A stretch of DNA of 64,000 bases, from positions 3,224,001 through 3,288,000 of the forward strand of contig OZ234497.1 in NCBI GenBank assembly GCA_965153455.1, in the 5' to 3' direction. The notes under the pieces were generated by a model. It worked only from the letters and a program-made list of their open reading frames with translations. It was not told where the DNA came from and made no database searches. Positions 25,050 to 37,700 of the stretch are shown one piece after another; within the stretch, counting starts at the first letter, position 1; the number at the start of each line of letters is the position of its first letter. The DNA comes from Sphagnum compactum. Lineage: Eukaryota > Bryophyta > Sphagnopsida > Sphagnales. The position numbers and the translations under genes were made by a program.

Positions 25050-27067
25050 TTGCCCAATTTGTTAGGGTGGGAAAAGGTTGTTTTAATCATATCCAAGTAC
25101 TTGTGGAAACTTTTTTTGCATTAGACTATAACCAATATTATGGATACACCACACCTAAATTGTCCATGACACCATGAGTAAGGAATCTCTCCCTTGCAAT
25201 TTTGTAACAAGGGAATCAATAGACCTTAAAACAAAGTGGATACAATTGAACTAGAAAAAATGAAATACAAGGGGGTTAGGATTTAGGGTTAAACTTGCAC
25301 ATTCTAGCTCCACTTTGCATGATGATTACAACATAAGCCTCTTTTGTCACATAAAAGATTTTCACCACTTTTGTAAATTCAAATGAATAGTGCAAATGAA
25401 TTGTTAGTTCACATCAAATGCCAAATGTTCTATTCATGTGTTCAAATATATTGTCATCCAATGTACAATTATTGAATCATGTTTAGCACACAATAAAGCC
25501 TTGTAAGCCTCAAATGCATCGTACTTGAACCTTGTGTTCAAGTCTAAGTAAAATTAATATATCTTCCCTTGGCACATTATTTTTGTTGCCATAAAATCAC
25601 AAATGACAACATCTTGTAACTTGCCAAATTTAATTAGGTTGTGGAATAATTGCAATAATGAAAAAATGGCAACAAAACCCAATAAAGTTTTCAAATTGCA
25701 AAAAAGGTCAAAGTTTTCCTTTGCCTTAGCATTGGTAGGGCCATCAATGGCCATTTTCATCAACAAAATTTTGTATTTTGCCATAACACACTTGGTAGAG
25801 GATAACATTTTCAAATTCTTGGCCCCTTTGGTTTCCATAAGCTTTACAAGCTTTGAAAATTCCAAATGACTTTTAAAGCTCTTAGAAAAATAGTTGTACA
25901 AGGTTTGAAGCAAGCTTTAGACCTTTAATTCTATCACTATGATCTACAAATGTGATTGAATTTGAATTACAAGGTTGATTATGTGAGCTGTAAATGAAAC
26001 CCCCATGGAATGTGGAGCCCAACCATTGGGAACATATCGAGTAACACTTGATTTAGTGCCTTTGAAAATAGAAACCCAATCAACACCAAATGTCATATTG
26101 CCAATCAATTTTTTTGTGAAGCCTCTTTCCTACATTGAGGTTTGCATAAAGGATTTGAGTAAGATTATCAACATGTGACCCAACCACCATGTGTTCAAAG
26201 CACAAGAAGATTGGTATTTGTAACCAATTTTGAACCACATAAATATGAACTAACAAGTAGCTTTGGTTGTCAATTGTATTTACCTCATCACAAGTGACAA
26301 GTATTGGGCTATTCCAACAAGACATTTTGTGGCCTCCAAAATAATGCCATGTATATGTTGAGCCATTGTTGAGCTAGAAATGTTTGTCCAATGCATTTTG
26401 GGTTCCTTTTCAAGATTTAAAAATTCAAACAAATCCTTGTGAGTTTCATATTCAAACATGGGCCTACCATGCTTCAGTGTGTGGAACAATGTAACGAGCT
26501 AAACCAATTTCTTGTATTTTTCACCAACCAATTCGTTAATAACTTGTTGCAAAATGAACTCCCTCCCTTTGGAAACATAAGTAGTTTCATTTTGGTTATG
26601 CTTATAATATTTGTTAGTATACCAAATTCCTTTTTTTTCACCCCTTTTCATAGGTCTATCAACTATTTTTGGTTAATATGTTGTTAGAACCCAATTTGGA
26701 ACCAAAAGCTTGTTTTTATGTCCAACCTTTGGGCAAATTTTCATTTTCTAGTGTGCACAAAACCATTATACCCCACCTATAATTCAATCCAAGGTAGTTT
26801 GGTTATTTAGGAAACTTGAAACTTCAATCTTGATTCATAAGTTCAATTTTAAGAAACTTTTGGTTATGACAAGCTTTGATCCAAAATCTCCACCAACTTT
26901 TCTATTGAATCAATAATAGGAAATTTTATAAAAGAATTTGAAGGACTTAAACAAACTAAAGGTACTTTAATGGCAAGTTCTTTACCTTTCAAGGTGGCAA
27001 GCTCACACAAAGATTGAGTTTGATGTTTGCTATTGGAAGGCACATCACAGAGCCAAAGGAGTGTCAT
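25050..27067 (-). pseudogene. hAT-like transposase-derived protein, decayed
   Basis: Minus strand, readable across several broken frames. 27067-26864 contains SLCELATLKGKELAIKVPL and LSPSNSFIKFP. 26489-26280 contains VFHTLKHGRPMFEYE-like text. 26325-26080 contains CDEVNTIDNQSYLLVHIYVV. Then FGVDWVSIFKGTKSSVTR and MGVSFTAHIINLVIQ, followed by LLQTLYNYFSKSFKSHLEF, KLVKLMETKGAKNL and KCVMAKYKILLMKMAID (25913-25554), DAFEAYKALL, and THGVMDNLGVVYP near 25160. The order matches an RNase H-like transposase of hAT type related to zinc-finger/DUF4371-like proteins. Family naming is from recognition, not a search. Multiple stops and shifts rule out function. Confidence 0.65.
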
Positions 27068-29559
27068 TGCTAAGGTTTTGCAAACTATAAAAATACTTGA
27101 AGTTGGGGGGTGATTTAAGCATCAACATTTTCGCACAAAGTCATAAAAATAAAACAATACATTATAATTTGTGAATAGATACAAACAAAACACAACTTAC
27201 ATTTGCCACCAACACATAATGTGCAATCCAAATTTCAAAATCACAAAACCAAAGAAAAAACATGAAAAATGCAAAAACACTCAACAACCTCAAGTTGCAC
27301 AAATTCAATGTGCACATTGGCATAATGTAGGTACTAAGAAACAAGCTAAAAGTCACAACTCATGATGTCACCTACACATTACGGTGCACGTACGTTGTGC
27401 ATAATACATTAAGTGTTGATTCTTAACAAGTAACGAAATTACAACTTACTAGTGTGAACCCGGTGCATAATGCACCCGTCGAGCACGGTGTTGCACTCTC
27501 TAGAAAATAATATTTCACGGGCAGCTAAAAAAAAACCCTAACCCATCTTCAGAGTCCGTTGGTAGCTGGTCCTCTCCGACGGACCGTGACCGGGGAAATA
27601 ACGGGCAGCCAGCCAGCCAGCCACTTACCCTTGTAAGGCCAGGACCGTCCGATGTAAGTAGCAAGACATGCATGTACAGCCAGGATGTGGTCACGTCGAC
27701 CGAGGTCACAAAAAATGCAAAATCTGTAGAATGCATAAGTACCATAAGTTCTGGTAGCGCGGTGGGTGATAGTCACGTGGCTTCTTCTGGTGCAAAATAA
27801 TTCATCCAAAGTAGGTAGTTATTATTACACGCTGGCCCCCCCCCGTGCTGGCCCCCCCTCGCCCCGTTCCCGCCCCGTGCTGGCCCCCCCCCCGCCCCGT
27901 TCTCGCCCCGTGCTGCCCCCCGCCCTGTCACTTGTCACCCGCTCCTTCACCAGGCATCTCCTTCCCCCACCCCCCAAAACATCCGTCACAGACAGACTTA
28001 CTGAATTTATATAGTAGATATTTACAAATTACAAACTTACACCATATAAAAAGGTTGTTCACCTACCTAAGAAAGTGTGTTATAGCTTCATAAACCTTTT
28101 AATGCACGTTGCACTTTGACAATGATGATCCGATTCAATTTTGAGTTCTAAGGACCAACATCCAAGCTCCAAGTTCGAACACAAGATTCACCCATGAATC
28201 ATGATCCAATGTATGTCACAACTTGTACAAATTTTTGAAAGGACTATTAGTTGTTCATAGCTCAACATTGCTCATTGTTCAATAGGCAAAACAAATCAAA
28301 GACATCATGAATCATGATTCAAGAATAAAGACTCAAACCCTAAGAAACTAAAACAAAATGTAAATTGTAACACCTTGAATTTGAACTTTGAAAGTTCTAT
28401 AGTCGTTAAATCTAAGTTCTAAGCTCCTAAAATGATGAAATAGAATTTGGCAAAACACTTCAACAAACAAGAAAAGGAATGGTGAAGGTTTAAACCTATG
28501 CAAGGGGTGAAGGGTTTGGCAAATGGCCTAGATTTGCTATGTAAAATGGTCATGGCAATCCAATGCATGGAATATAAAAATAGGCAACTTAAGATTTTAT
28601 TTGGAGGTGGTTTGGCAAATGTTGATGTTGCTCCTTCACTAGAAAGGTGAGTGGTTACATTGTGATGATGTTTTAAAGCGACCTTTCAGGGCGTGATGGT
28701 TTCTAGGTGCAAAGAGCCAGATTTCACCCTTGAAATCTAAACTTGTAATATTTTTGGAGAATTTTGGCGATTTCCCCCTCCCCCCCAAACATTGATTCAA
28801 ATGCAAGAAGAGATCTTAGCCCTATGTCAACATAGCTCTTTTAGTGCAACAACAATAGTTGTTGCCCTGAGGGCCTGGGTTTAACTGCCAAGAGCAGAAA
28901 TGGAGGGATTGCCATGGAACCTAGCATAGGAAACAAAATACAATCTTACTACTTTACCCTAGGGTCAGTTTTGTCATTAAATAATCTGTAAAACAGTGAA
29001 ATTATGAATCTTCCTGTAACTATGAAGCTGAGGTGTTAAAAACCACTATAATTATCATAAGTTACAATAGGAATAATTTCACTTTTGAGTACTCAATGCT
29101 CATATGTCAATGTCATAGAAGATCATGAAAAAAAATTTAAATTTAAATCTATAAAAATGATTTTGATTGGCATTGCCTACCAAGGCAAGGATATTTGGTT
29201 TAGATTCATTATAGAGTATAGTAGCTTAAGGGATTTTGGCCACTAGGTAATAGGTCTAGTTTTATATGAGGATTTTTGAAAGATGGTATTTCGGCTTGTG
29301 TTAAAACTTGAGATTAGTTATAGAGTTATAATATCTTGAAGGATTTCGGTTTTTTTTTTCAGAGGATTTTTTGAAGCTTATATTTTTGCATAGTGAAATG
29401 TTTGAGTTTCCATAATTCTTCTTTTGCCTTAAGATACTTTTTAATGTAAACTAGGGTAGCCTGTGCTGTTCGCCCAAATGTGAATTCATTATAATGTAGG
29501 GTGGACACAACAATTGACATTATTTTGCAAGGCATACACTGATTTTTCCTTCCAAAACC
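27068..29559. other. Intergenic; GC-rich insert at 27.46-28.0 kb
   Basis: Mostly AT-rich without supported genes. 27460-27990 is sharply GC-rich: CCAGCCAGCCAGCC near 27606-27620, ACGTCGACCGAGGTCAC near 27690, and a C-rich minisatellite at about 27830-27960 built on CCCCGTGCTGGCCC-like units. No coding sequence is assigned. Confidence 0.55.
27833..27960. repeat. C-rich minisatellite
   Basis: Degenerate tandem units CTGGCCCCCC(C)CGCCCCGT, each with runs of five to nine C. The G-rich complement could form four-stranded structures (inference). Confidence 0.7.
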
Positions 29560-29935
29560 TGGTTTTTTGAAATTTATTTGAATTTTCAGTCCCAGAAATC
29601 ACTTTAAAATCAATATCTCCCACATTCCGAATCCAAATATCACCAAATAAATTCCATTAAATCCTGCTCATCAGATCTTTCCAACAACACACCAGACACA
29701 TTCCAATTCCTCGATTTTTTTAGCTACGATTTAACTTAATTTAATTTTCAGTGTAGAAATCATTCAATAATCAAAAAATTTGCACCACATGTCCAAACGT
29801 CATGGAACCAAGCCCATGCACCCCTTCTGTCGAGAGCTTTCCAAAGACACCCAAGAACACGATCTGAAGCATCCCAGTTCTCTGGATCTCATAACTACAA
29901 AACAAAACAAACTACCTTCCTTCATGGATACATGG
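29560..29935 (+). repeat. Dispersed repeat family A, copy 2
   Basis: Same series as at 7200 and 34270: ATTCAATAATC, GTCATGGAACCAAGCCCATG, GAGCTTTCCAAAGACACCC, TCTGGATCTCATAACTAC, AAACTACCTTCCTTCATGGAT. It is the longest and cleanest of the three copies. Confidence 0.55.
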
Positions 29936-31343
29936 CAAAGCCACAGTGTGACACGCCCCTTCTATTTTTTTGGGTGCATGTGGAAACTGACCCTAGGCTA
30001 CCGTATAATCGATGTGGGTCAAAAGGTGTAAGAGCGGATCCCCTCACACTACTCAATGCGTACCACAACTAAACTAGTGTGCAAGCTTATATAAGGGAAA
30101 ATCCAGTGTTTCTTTATTCAAATTTGTAGTGTAGCGACAGTCCCGAGCATCCCGAGACAGATTTGGACTTAATTGCCGACAGTTGTGTACAGAACCATTA
30201 CAACAACAGTGACCAGTACACAGACCTGTGTCAACAGGTTCCGCAAAAGAAAAAGGTCAGAAATTTGGCGACTTCTTTTTGGAAAAAAGAGACGAGTGTG
30301 TCAGCTTTTGGTGATTTTTCGCCCAAAAATAAAGTAAAGAAAAACACAGCACCAGAACCCTGAGTTTGGTCATACACACGAAAAAAAACCTGCAAAAAAA
30401 GTACATCTGCATTCAGCGAGGGATGAAACTTAGAAAACCATCAATTTTCGTGGTAAACTGAGTTTCATCCTATATTTCCTTTTTCCTGATCGCCTTCACT
30501 GTTGCTACATATATTTTCACTGCTCCTAACTGTACAACAACTATAATTAGTCTCGAACCTAGTGCATTAAATGCTGAGTTTCAGCATTCCATACTGAGAT
30601 TTTAATAAAAATGTCTTTTCTTTGCGGATACCACTGAAAGAGGGGATAGGGGGTGAAAGGAGTCTCAAAGACAGGGTGAATGAAGACAGGGTTACTTTAT
30701 GGATAACTCTACTTTTTTTTTCTTTTTTTTTTTCAATTTTGTGATGTTGCCACATTGGTGATCATCCACGAGGGGATTTAGCCACTTTTGACTATAAACC
30801 AGCTATGAAAGTAAAAATTTATTAAAATCCTTTTATCCCCTCAGTACTTTGCTTGAACTATAGAAACATGGCCATTTTCTAGATTTTTTTATTGATTGTT
30901 TCAAAAAAAAATTCAAAATAGGGAACATTTGAAAATAATCTTTTTCAACCACCAAACAAAAACGCTACAATAACATGAAGTCGTAGATTGTGTAAGGGGA
31001 AGTACCGATTTCTTTTGTCTCCTTCAGTTTTATGATTTGGCATCAGTTGCAAGCATCTCACAAGAGTTCTCACATTCATTAGCATCACTTTTTCAGAAAC
31101 TGCCAAGATTGTCCGAGTGTGGGGAAAAAGCTGTTCCCAAACAGAAATTTGTCTCACAAAACGGGGAAATCCTTTCAAAACATCTATAAAATAGGTAATT
31201 ATTTTCCCAAAAAAAGGTACCTTACAAAAGTTCTCTATTGCATTTGTGCGAAATTTTGCACAAAAAAAGGAAATAGAGCAAATATCAATTAAAATGCTAC
31301 CACAAAGGCCCACAAAGAGGCCCATCACTCTGATTTGCTAATC

Positions 31344-31563
31344 AAATCAAATCATAATATTTTTTGATTGGCCCTTTTGATGACCATTGTATCATCAGCA
31401 TATTTACATGTCCAAACTGAATTTAATGTTATTTAAAGTTTTAATTTCATCCAAATCAAATCATAATATTTTTTGATTGGTCCTTTTGATGACCAATGTA
31501 TCATCAGCATATTTACATGTCCAAACTCAACTTAATGTTATTTGAAGTTTTAATTTCATCCAA
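31344..31563. repeat. Tandem duplication, two units of about 110 bp
   Basis: Each unit runs AAATCAAATCATAATATTTT...GTTTTAATTTCATCC. The two copies differ at only a handful of positions. Confidence 0.9.
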
Positions 31564-32002
31564 ATTAGTGTGACCTATGTTGTTTGCCCAATTGAATGAA
31601 ATTTGAAAGAGAAAATGATATATCTTCTTGAACTTAAGTAAATGTCATTAAATTTTGAGTTTTGGAATTCTATTCAATTTTCAATGGTTCAAGGAGGGGA
31701 GGCCAAGATTTGAGAAATCTCAATGTGACAAACTGATTTTACTGACCACCCAATGTAAAAAGCTCCAACATGAAAACCAGTTTTGTCGGTGTGAAATAGG
31801 ATTTTATAAGGTAAAAGACAACCTGATCACAAACAAACAAAGCAAACAAACTAGCTTCCATCATAGGCTAGATCCATAACTTTTTGTAGGTCATTTTTCT
31901 GTTGTTGCTAGTAGACTTGCTCTAAAAGCTTAATCGGTAGGGTGTTCTTAGGAAGGGCTATTACAAGAGCTTTGTTGTTCACAGACAAAAAAAGTGGAGG
32001 AG

Positions 32003-32106
32003 GACAATTTAACTTGGGTGAAGTATAGGGAGAGGCATTCAGTCAGGACATTTCGACAATTTAACTTGGGTTAAGTATAGGGAGAGGCATTGAGTCAGGG
32101 CATTTC
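32003..32106. repeat. Tandem duplication, two units of 52 bp
   Basis: Units begin GACAATTTAACTTGGGT and end near CAGG(A/G)CATTTC; few differences. Confidence 0.88.
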
Positions 32107-34269
32107 TCTCTGAATAGGAACTTGGAAGTATATAGGAGGTTACAATAGACAACAAAGCCAGCTCAAATACCAAAATCATCACTTGTTAAAACAAGAAACA
32201 CAATTTATTTTTTCTTCTTAAGGGGGGTGGGGGGGGGGGGGCGAGGGTTTGTCTCTTTTGCTTTTTGCTCCTCATGTTTTTTTCTAGCAAAGTCATTCCT
32301 TCCAGTGCTTCACACCCCTACCTTGGGTTTGATAGGGGCCTTATTGGGAGGACAAGGAGTTGGTTAAAAGTCTAAACCCAAAAAAATGAGCTAACATCCA
32401 ATATCTCAGATTGAGAAAATGGATGACCACAAACAAAGGATTGGGTCCAGCATCTCATCACCGTTCCTCTCACCTTCTCTCTTTCTGCCATGCAAAGAAC
32501 TTCTAGAAAAACAGAAAGCACTTTGACGCGATCCATTTTTCAACATCTTGAAGCCCTGCCCACTGTTTCTCCACGTATCGGTCATATGCATGTTGAGGCC
32601 ACATATGTTATTACTATGTGTAATAATTCCTTGGCAACAAACAATTTAGTTTCTGAGAAGTGCCACCCCCAATCCATCATCAACCCAATGGGTGCCCCAG
32701 CACAAAACTTTTTGATAAAAAAAAAAAGAGTGACTGAGCTTTACACTTGGTAAAGCCCTTGGGAAGGGCGTTAACAGAACCCGAGTCGCACTTGACTTTG
32801 CCCCATGTGAGCCCTTATTCTGGTAGCGCCCTCCACCTAGGGCCTTACCCACCATGTAAAGAACCCCTAAAATTCCTCTAGTGTATGTGTAGGGTGCCTT
32901 ATCATTAGTAAAATTTCTGCCTCAATTGAGGCTGGCACCTCACTTATAATGTGTAAGGTGCCTCCTCTCCTCTTGAACAAAAATCACAGCGGTCCATTTT
33001 ACAAGCCAAATTCTTGTGGCTCTTTATGTCAAGTAAGGACCTTGAATGGGGTGATCTGGGGAATTCAGATCCCATGCTTGGCTCCTGCCTCACACCAGGC
33101 CCTCATGCTTCCATTTGTGGCCTCACCCTACTCGTAAAGCACAAGGAGAAAATTCATAGTGTATGTGGAGGGCACCTTATATCCATGAGTTTCCTTCTTG
33201 GGATATTATGCCTACTTCTCAAGGGTGGGTGGGAATTATGCTTACTTATAGGTGTAATAGCCCTTCCACTATTGAGGAGTAGGCATAACAACCCTATACA
33301 TAGCCAAAAAGCTATACTGAAAATTTTAAAATTCTATAATCAAGTGCCTTTTGAGATTTTCAATAACCAGAATGCAATCCACCAAAATGTAAGGAAATAA
33401 TCCAGATTTCCATAAATGGTTCCAGTTTATCCAAATTTGGCTAAATCTTCCTGTGGATCATCATCACCAATTTGGTGACATCAGAAATTTGACCAAAACC
33501 CGTTGTAGGTACATTTCTTTACTCAAACAATTTGTGCTGTACAATATTTATGGCATACTTTCATTGATTGGAAGCTCAACTTTTAAGGTCTTGACTTCTT
33601 CACAACTTCCCAATTGAGTAGATATCCATTGTGTTTCTTCACTAGAGTTCAGTTGGTCGGGTACAAACTATGAGTGATGTTTGGTGTTAAACAATTATCA
33701 AGAAGGTGAGTTAGAAAAAGCAAAAGTTTTGACCTTACCCCCTCAAAGAATTTCAAAGACTTTTTATTTTCAATGGCAACTATTTTGCTATTTTGCACAT
33801 GCTTTGAAGTTGTAAAGATGTACTTGGAATTTTTACTTTTTTTCCAATGGAAACTCTTTTTTTCCCATTCCAATGAAATCAAACAATTGAATTGCTTTTG
33901 TTGAAAATGTAGGAATCTCCATTCATTTGAAACCCTTTTTTTACTATATAGTGTTGTCGTTTTAAGTGCTTATTGCAATGCACCATGGGTCCTAAAGGGT
34001 AATTTTGGAGACACGTTTTTGGATACCTACAAACACATTCTTGCAATGGTTTGCATAGGGTGTGTGACACACACACCCCCTATGCAAACCAATTTGGTAG
34101 TATCACAAGTAATTAAGGGTATTATATTGAGTTTTAATTATACATTTAGGTACTTAACTTGAAGTCCTCTTTTAACAATATCAATGAGTGTAGCTTGTGG
34201 TGCCATTGGCCAAGGGTGAAGAAGCTATCAAATTAATTTTTCTTTCCAATTAAAAATAAATAAATTGAA

Positions 34270-34830
34270 TTGAATTTCCAATAAAAATGTTCAATATCTC
34301 CGTAACCTTAGGTCTTAAATTATCCAAATTGCCTTCGTTAAATCATATTCATTGAAAGAAATAACAAGACTATGCCCAAACTCCCCCATAATTTTTTTTT
34401 TTGATTTAAAGAAATATTCAATGAAAGTATTGTTCAATATTCAATAATTTTTCTATCATAGGTCAAAACATTATGAAACCAACTCAGTGCATCAAGGGCT
34501 TTCCAAGAATGCCAAGAGCGTGGCAAGAAGCACCATGGTTTGGGAGATCTTAACACAACACACAAAACTAACTAAAAGTGCATTCACACTTGGTGTTAGG
34601 GACCCTAGGAATGAGTCCCCTAACACTATGCTAATCATTTAGGACTTACACGTATTTACCTTGAACATTTTATATTAAGTTAAAATTCACTTAACATTAA
34701 GCTATCACCCATTTAACATTGGGTGCCACCTAGGATGCCACTTAGATTTTCATTTTAAATTGACTTAACATCAAGTGTGAATGCACCATTATAATTAACT
34801 ACCTTTCCATAATAGATAGATAATGGCTTG
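34270..34830 (+). repeat. Dispersed repeat family A, copy 3, interrupted by a MITE
   Basis: Matches copies 1 and 2 through GTTCAATATTCAATAATTTT, GGGCTTTCCAAGAATGCC, GGGAGATCTTAACACAACA and ACAAAACTAACTA. It is then interrupted by 34578-34786 and resumes ATTAACTACCTTTCCATAAT. Copy 1 shows the uninterrupted site. Confidence 0.6.
34578..34786. mobile_element. MITE, about 209 bp
   Basis: Terminal inverted repeats: GTGCATTCACACTTGGTGTT at the left, and a right end whose reverse complement reads GTGCATTCACACTTGATGTT. Near the left end GTGTTAGGGA and TCCCCTAACAC form a further stem. It has no coding capacity. Flanks are T/A-rich (TAA left, TTA right), so a trinucleotide target duplication of PIF/Harbinger type is possible but not exact. 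Confidence 0.75.
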
Positions 34831-36479
34831 GTATAAGTAATCTAAAAAGATAATTGTTCAAAGTGAAAATTTCAAACTTATATTAATTATAAAAATCTAC
34901 AGAAGTCAATGTAAGAATCCAACATTGTGACATATTCCTTGTGAGAGTCTAAAGATTGAACATATCCCTCGTGTTACTTAAAAGACTTGTGTGTATAATC
35001 ATAGACATGAACTTTGATGCCTCGATTTTTTGGTATTTTTAAGTTCGGTTTTCAAAGGCCACATGGTTTGAACAAAAGTTAATTCAGACCAAAAATGGTG
35101 ACAACCAGTTTTATGCATAGAATCTGCATGCAGCCAATGAGATGAGATGGCTTAACATGCAGGGCTCATCCTTCTTCCTAAAGAAGGAAGGGGGGAGGGA
35201 GAGGTTCCCACCATGTTTTTAGTCTGTTCCCATTGATGTTCCCCAAGTTCTCAATGTGTTCTCCAAGGGTGTTCGTAATGGTGGCACACTTTTATCTCAT
35301 ATGGTTTGCCCAAAGTGCTTTTCCTTCTCATCTACATAGGTGGGCCAAAGGGGAGGCACTCATGTAGAATGTGATGCATTTAAAATAGAGCAGCTCCACC
35401 CGTACTCCCTATTTGGGCTTGGAGTAGTTTTTATGGCATCCATCCTAGTGCAAAGTTGTTTCTCAATCCCCACCCATAAACATGAAAAATGAGCCAATAT
35501 GAGGCAATGTTTTTTTGTCAAACAACTTTATGCTTTTTTTTTAATCTTTAAAACTATGATCTCAACATATTCAACGAACTATGGTTTTTAAAAAAAGGCC
35601 ATAATTTACCTGATTTTGAGATTTTGAAAATGAGAAATCACCAAATTTTTACAATAGGTTTTAACAGGTAGCCAAAATGTAAAAGGATTCGTAAATGTTT
35701 TTACGTTCATATCTTATTTATAGCCAAATTTGGCTACATCACAAAATTGAAAAAAACAAAATCTTGGTATTAGGTGATATTTAAAGTCAATCACCTAGGC
35801 CAATAGTTATAGCCGGCAAATTAGAGGCAATCATGCACCATACAAACATTGCATCATATGTAAATTAGCATTTGCTAGATCAAATAGTCATATCAAATAT
35901 GTACTTCTTACAATGTATGTTGTGTAGGCCACCAGTAGATTCATGTTTTGGGGACCTCCAAAGTTCTGCTTCGTTAATTTGGCGATTGGCCTCATTAGTT
36001 TATAGAAAATGTCATCAAATTTAAGGCACTTGATATATTCCCATTTCCACTAGAGATTTAGGTTACAAGAGTGTAATTTTGGGCAAAGGATATCAAATAA
36101 GTGTTATGTTACCCTACAGTTTTTGGCAGGCTAGAAACCTCACCATCTGGTCATGTGTAATTTTTCAAACCTTCTTCAAGAAAAAGGAAACATGCAATGC
36201 ACCTCTTTTGACAAAAGGCGAGTACTTGTTGCCTAGGGTCAGTTTCCACATTGACAAAAGGAAATTTTATTTACTTTTCACAAATCAATTTGTTTTTAGA
36301 ATTTGAAACTTTTATTATTATTCATGATCTTTAATAGTATATTATGATAATGTCATATTAGCAGTGAAAATATTTAAATTATAATGTGCAATATTTTTGA
36401 AGGTTTTCAACACCTCTATTTAATATATTGTCATGCATTATTACATTGACACTAACACTTATCGTTGTCCATGAACAAC
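34831..36479. other. Intergenic, contains dispersed repeat family B
   Basis: 35165-35480 carries a copy of a repeat containing CTGTTCCCATTGATGTTCCC, CAAGTTCTCAATGTGTTCTCC and ATCTCATATGGTTTGCCC. It is shared with 50.6, 51.1-51.4 and 56.1 kb. No gene seen elsewhere. Confidence 0.55.
35165..35480 (+). repeat. Dispersed repeat family B, copy 1
   Basis: Contains the GTTCCC...AATGTGTTC(T)CC module. Just left of it is GCATGCAGCCAATGAGA followed by GCAGGGCTCAT, which recurs at about 50970-51015 beside other copies. Confidence 0.55.
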
Positions 36480-37700
36480 ATATCAAATAACATTCATATT
36501 TTGATGCATCATATCCTAGTGCTAGGAAATGGCCAAATTCTCCATGGCCATCAACATAAATTCTTGAAACAATGTTGTTGCTTGTTCACATGCTTAAAGT
36601 GAAATGACTAGATCATCCAAATTAAGTACTATCATCACATTCCAATGGATTGAACTTAAAAGCTCCGGATCCCAACAAAACAAAAAGAAGTATGATGAAA
36701 AAGATGCAAGTAAGGCTTGTTTACTAAATCAATATCCGTGGTTAATCATGGCAACTACAAGTCCTAGTCTTGTGTATGACCTATTTATAGCTCACACTTG
36801 CAAAGTCATGTTTCGTTGATTAAACTATTTGTTCAACTAACCCATCAACTTCAAGATGGTCTTGTGAAGTAGTTTGATAATTGATAACGATTTTTCTCAC
36901 ATAACAACTCTTGAAATTCCTCATTAAATTCCATACCTTGGTCGGTGAATACCTTGGCTAGAATGCCAAACCTATTATGCACTCTATCAAGGAATGTGTA
37001 TGTAGTTCCTTCAATACTACTACAATTAGGCAATGACACCAACTCTACACACTTGAAAAAATGCTTGATAATAACCAATTGATCGCATTAAATGGTCAAC
37101 CTTAATGGGTTAGCAAAATCCCAATTCCATTAATAATTAAAACCCATAATGGGTAATGGCTATAATTGTGGGGTTAATGTGTTGAATGATGCATGTACTT
37201 GGTCATATATCACACATTGTGTAATAAGTTTCTAAACTTGTATTGCATCCCCCACCACCAATATCATGCATGGAATAAACTATGAATTTGATGGGCCCCA
37301 AAGTGGCCCAACTTCTTATGAAAATGTCATGTGAAACCTTCACATTACTTTGGGGGAGGCACAATTTGCATTCATCCATCCTTCCACACCCATAAAAAGG
37401 AATTACCTTTTCATTTAAATTGTCTCACCCTATGCATAACACAATTGTGTTATTTAAGGTTTAGAGGTTCTATTCACTTTCATTTTTAATCATATGAAAA
37501 AATCAAGATTTGCTTAAATGCAACTTAAGGTTGTGTTCCTTAACCCTCTTGAACACCACCTACAAAATGTTTCATATGATCCCCTAAAATCAAGCTAATG
37601 GTAATGATGTCATCAATGGGGTTGTCATAATGTTTGGGCATCCATTAGTACATGAGTTGTTTGTTTGGACATTGACATTACCAACGTCATGTGGGAATAA
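36480..37700 (-). pseudogene. Ty3/gypsy pol relic (RT to integrase), internally deleted
   Basis: Minus-strand text in order: IDDIITISL with VFKRVKEHNLKLHLSKS (reverse transcriptase catalytic and following region, 37620-37470); then the integrase finger area (SWATLGPIKF, CVIYDQVHASFNTLTPQL, PLPIMGFNY); the integrase core 37078-36851 with KCVELVSLPNCSS, FGILAKVFTDQGMEF and FQELLCEK; then TTSQDHLEVDGLVEQIV, WLTTDIDLVNKPYLHLF and FCFVGIRSF. The short spacing between RT and integrase implies that the RNase H region has been lost. Stops and frameshifts throughout. It is a different lineage copy from the element at 10037-16993. Confidence 0.7.

Larger units (their letters stand above)
29936..34269. 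other. Intergenic, no gene recognised; two small tandem duplications
   Basis: 29947-30540 starts TGTGACACGCCCC and carries CTTATATAAGGG near 30088, reminiscent of an LTR, but no partner end was found. Tandem duplications lie at 31344-31563 and 32003-32106. 32750-33300 has a somewhat higher GC content with no clear frame. Confidence 0.55.

Noticed and set aside
29947-30540. LTR-like start TGTGACACGCCCC with CTTATATAAGGG downstream
   Set aside because: No matching end, no second copy, no target duplication found.
32740-33150. Possible tRNA-derived SINE
   Set aside because: Only weak box-B-like words; no box A at the right distance and no flanking duplication.
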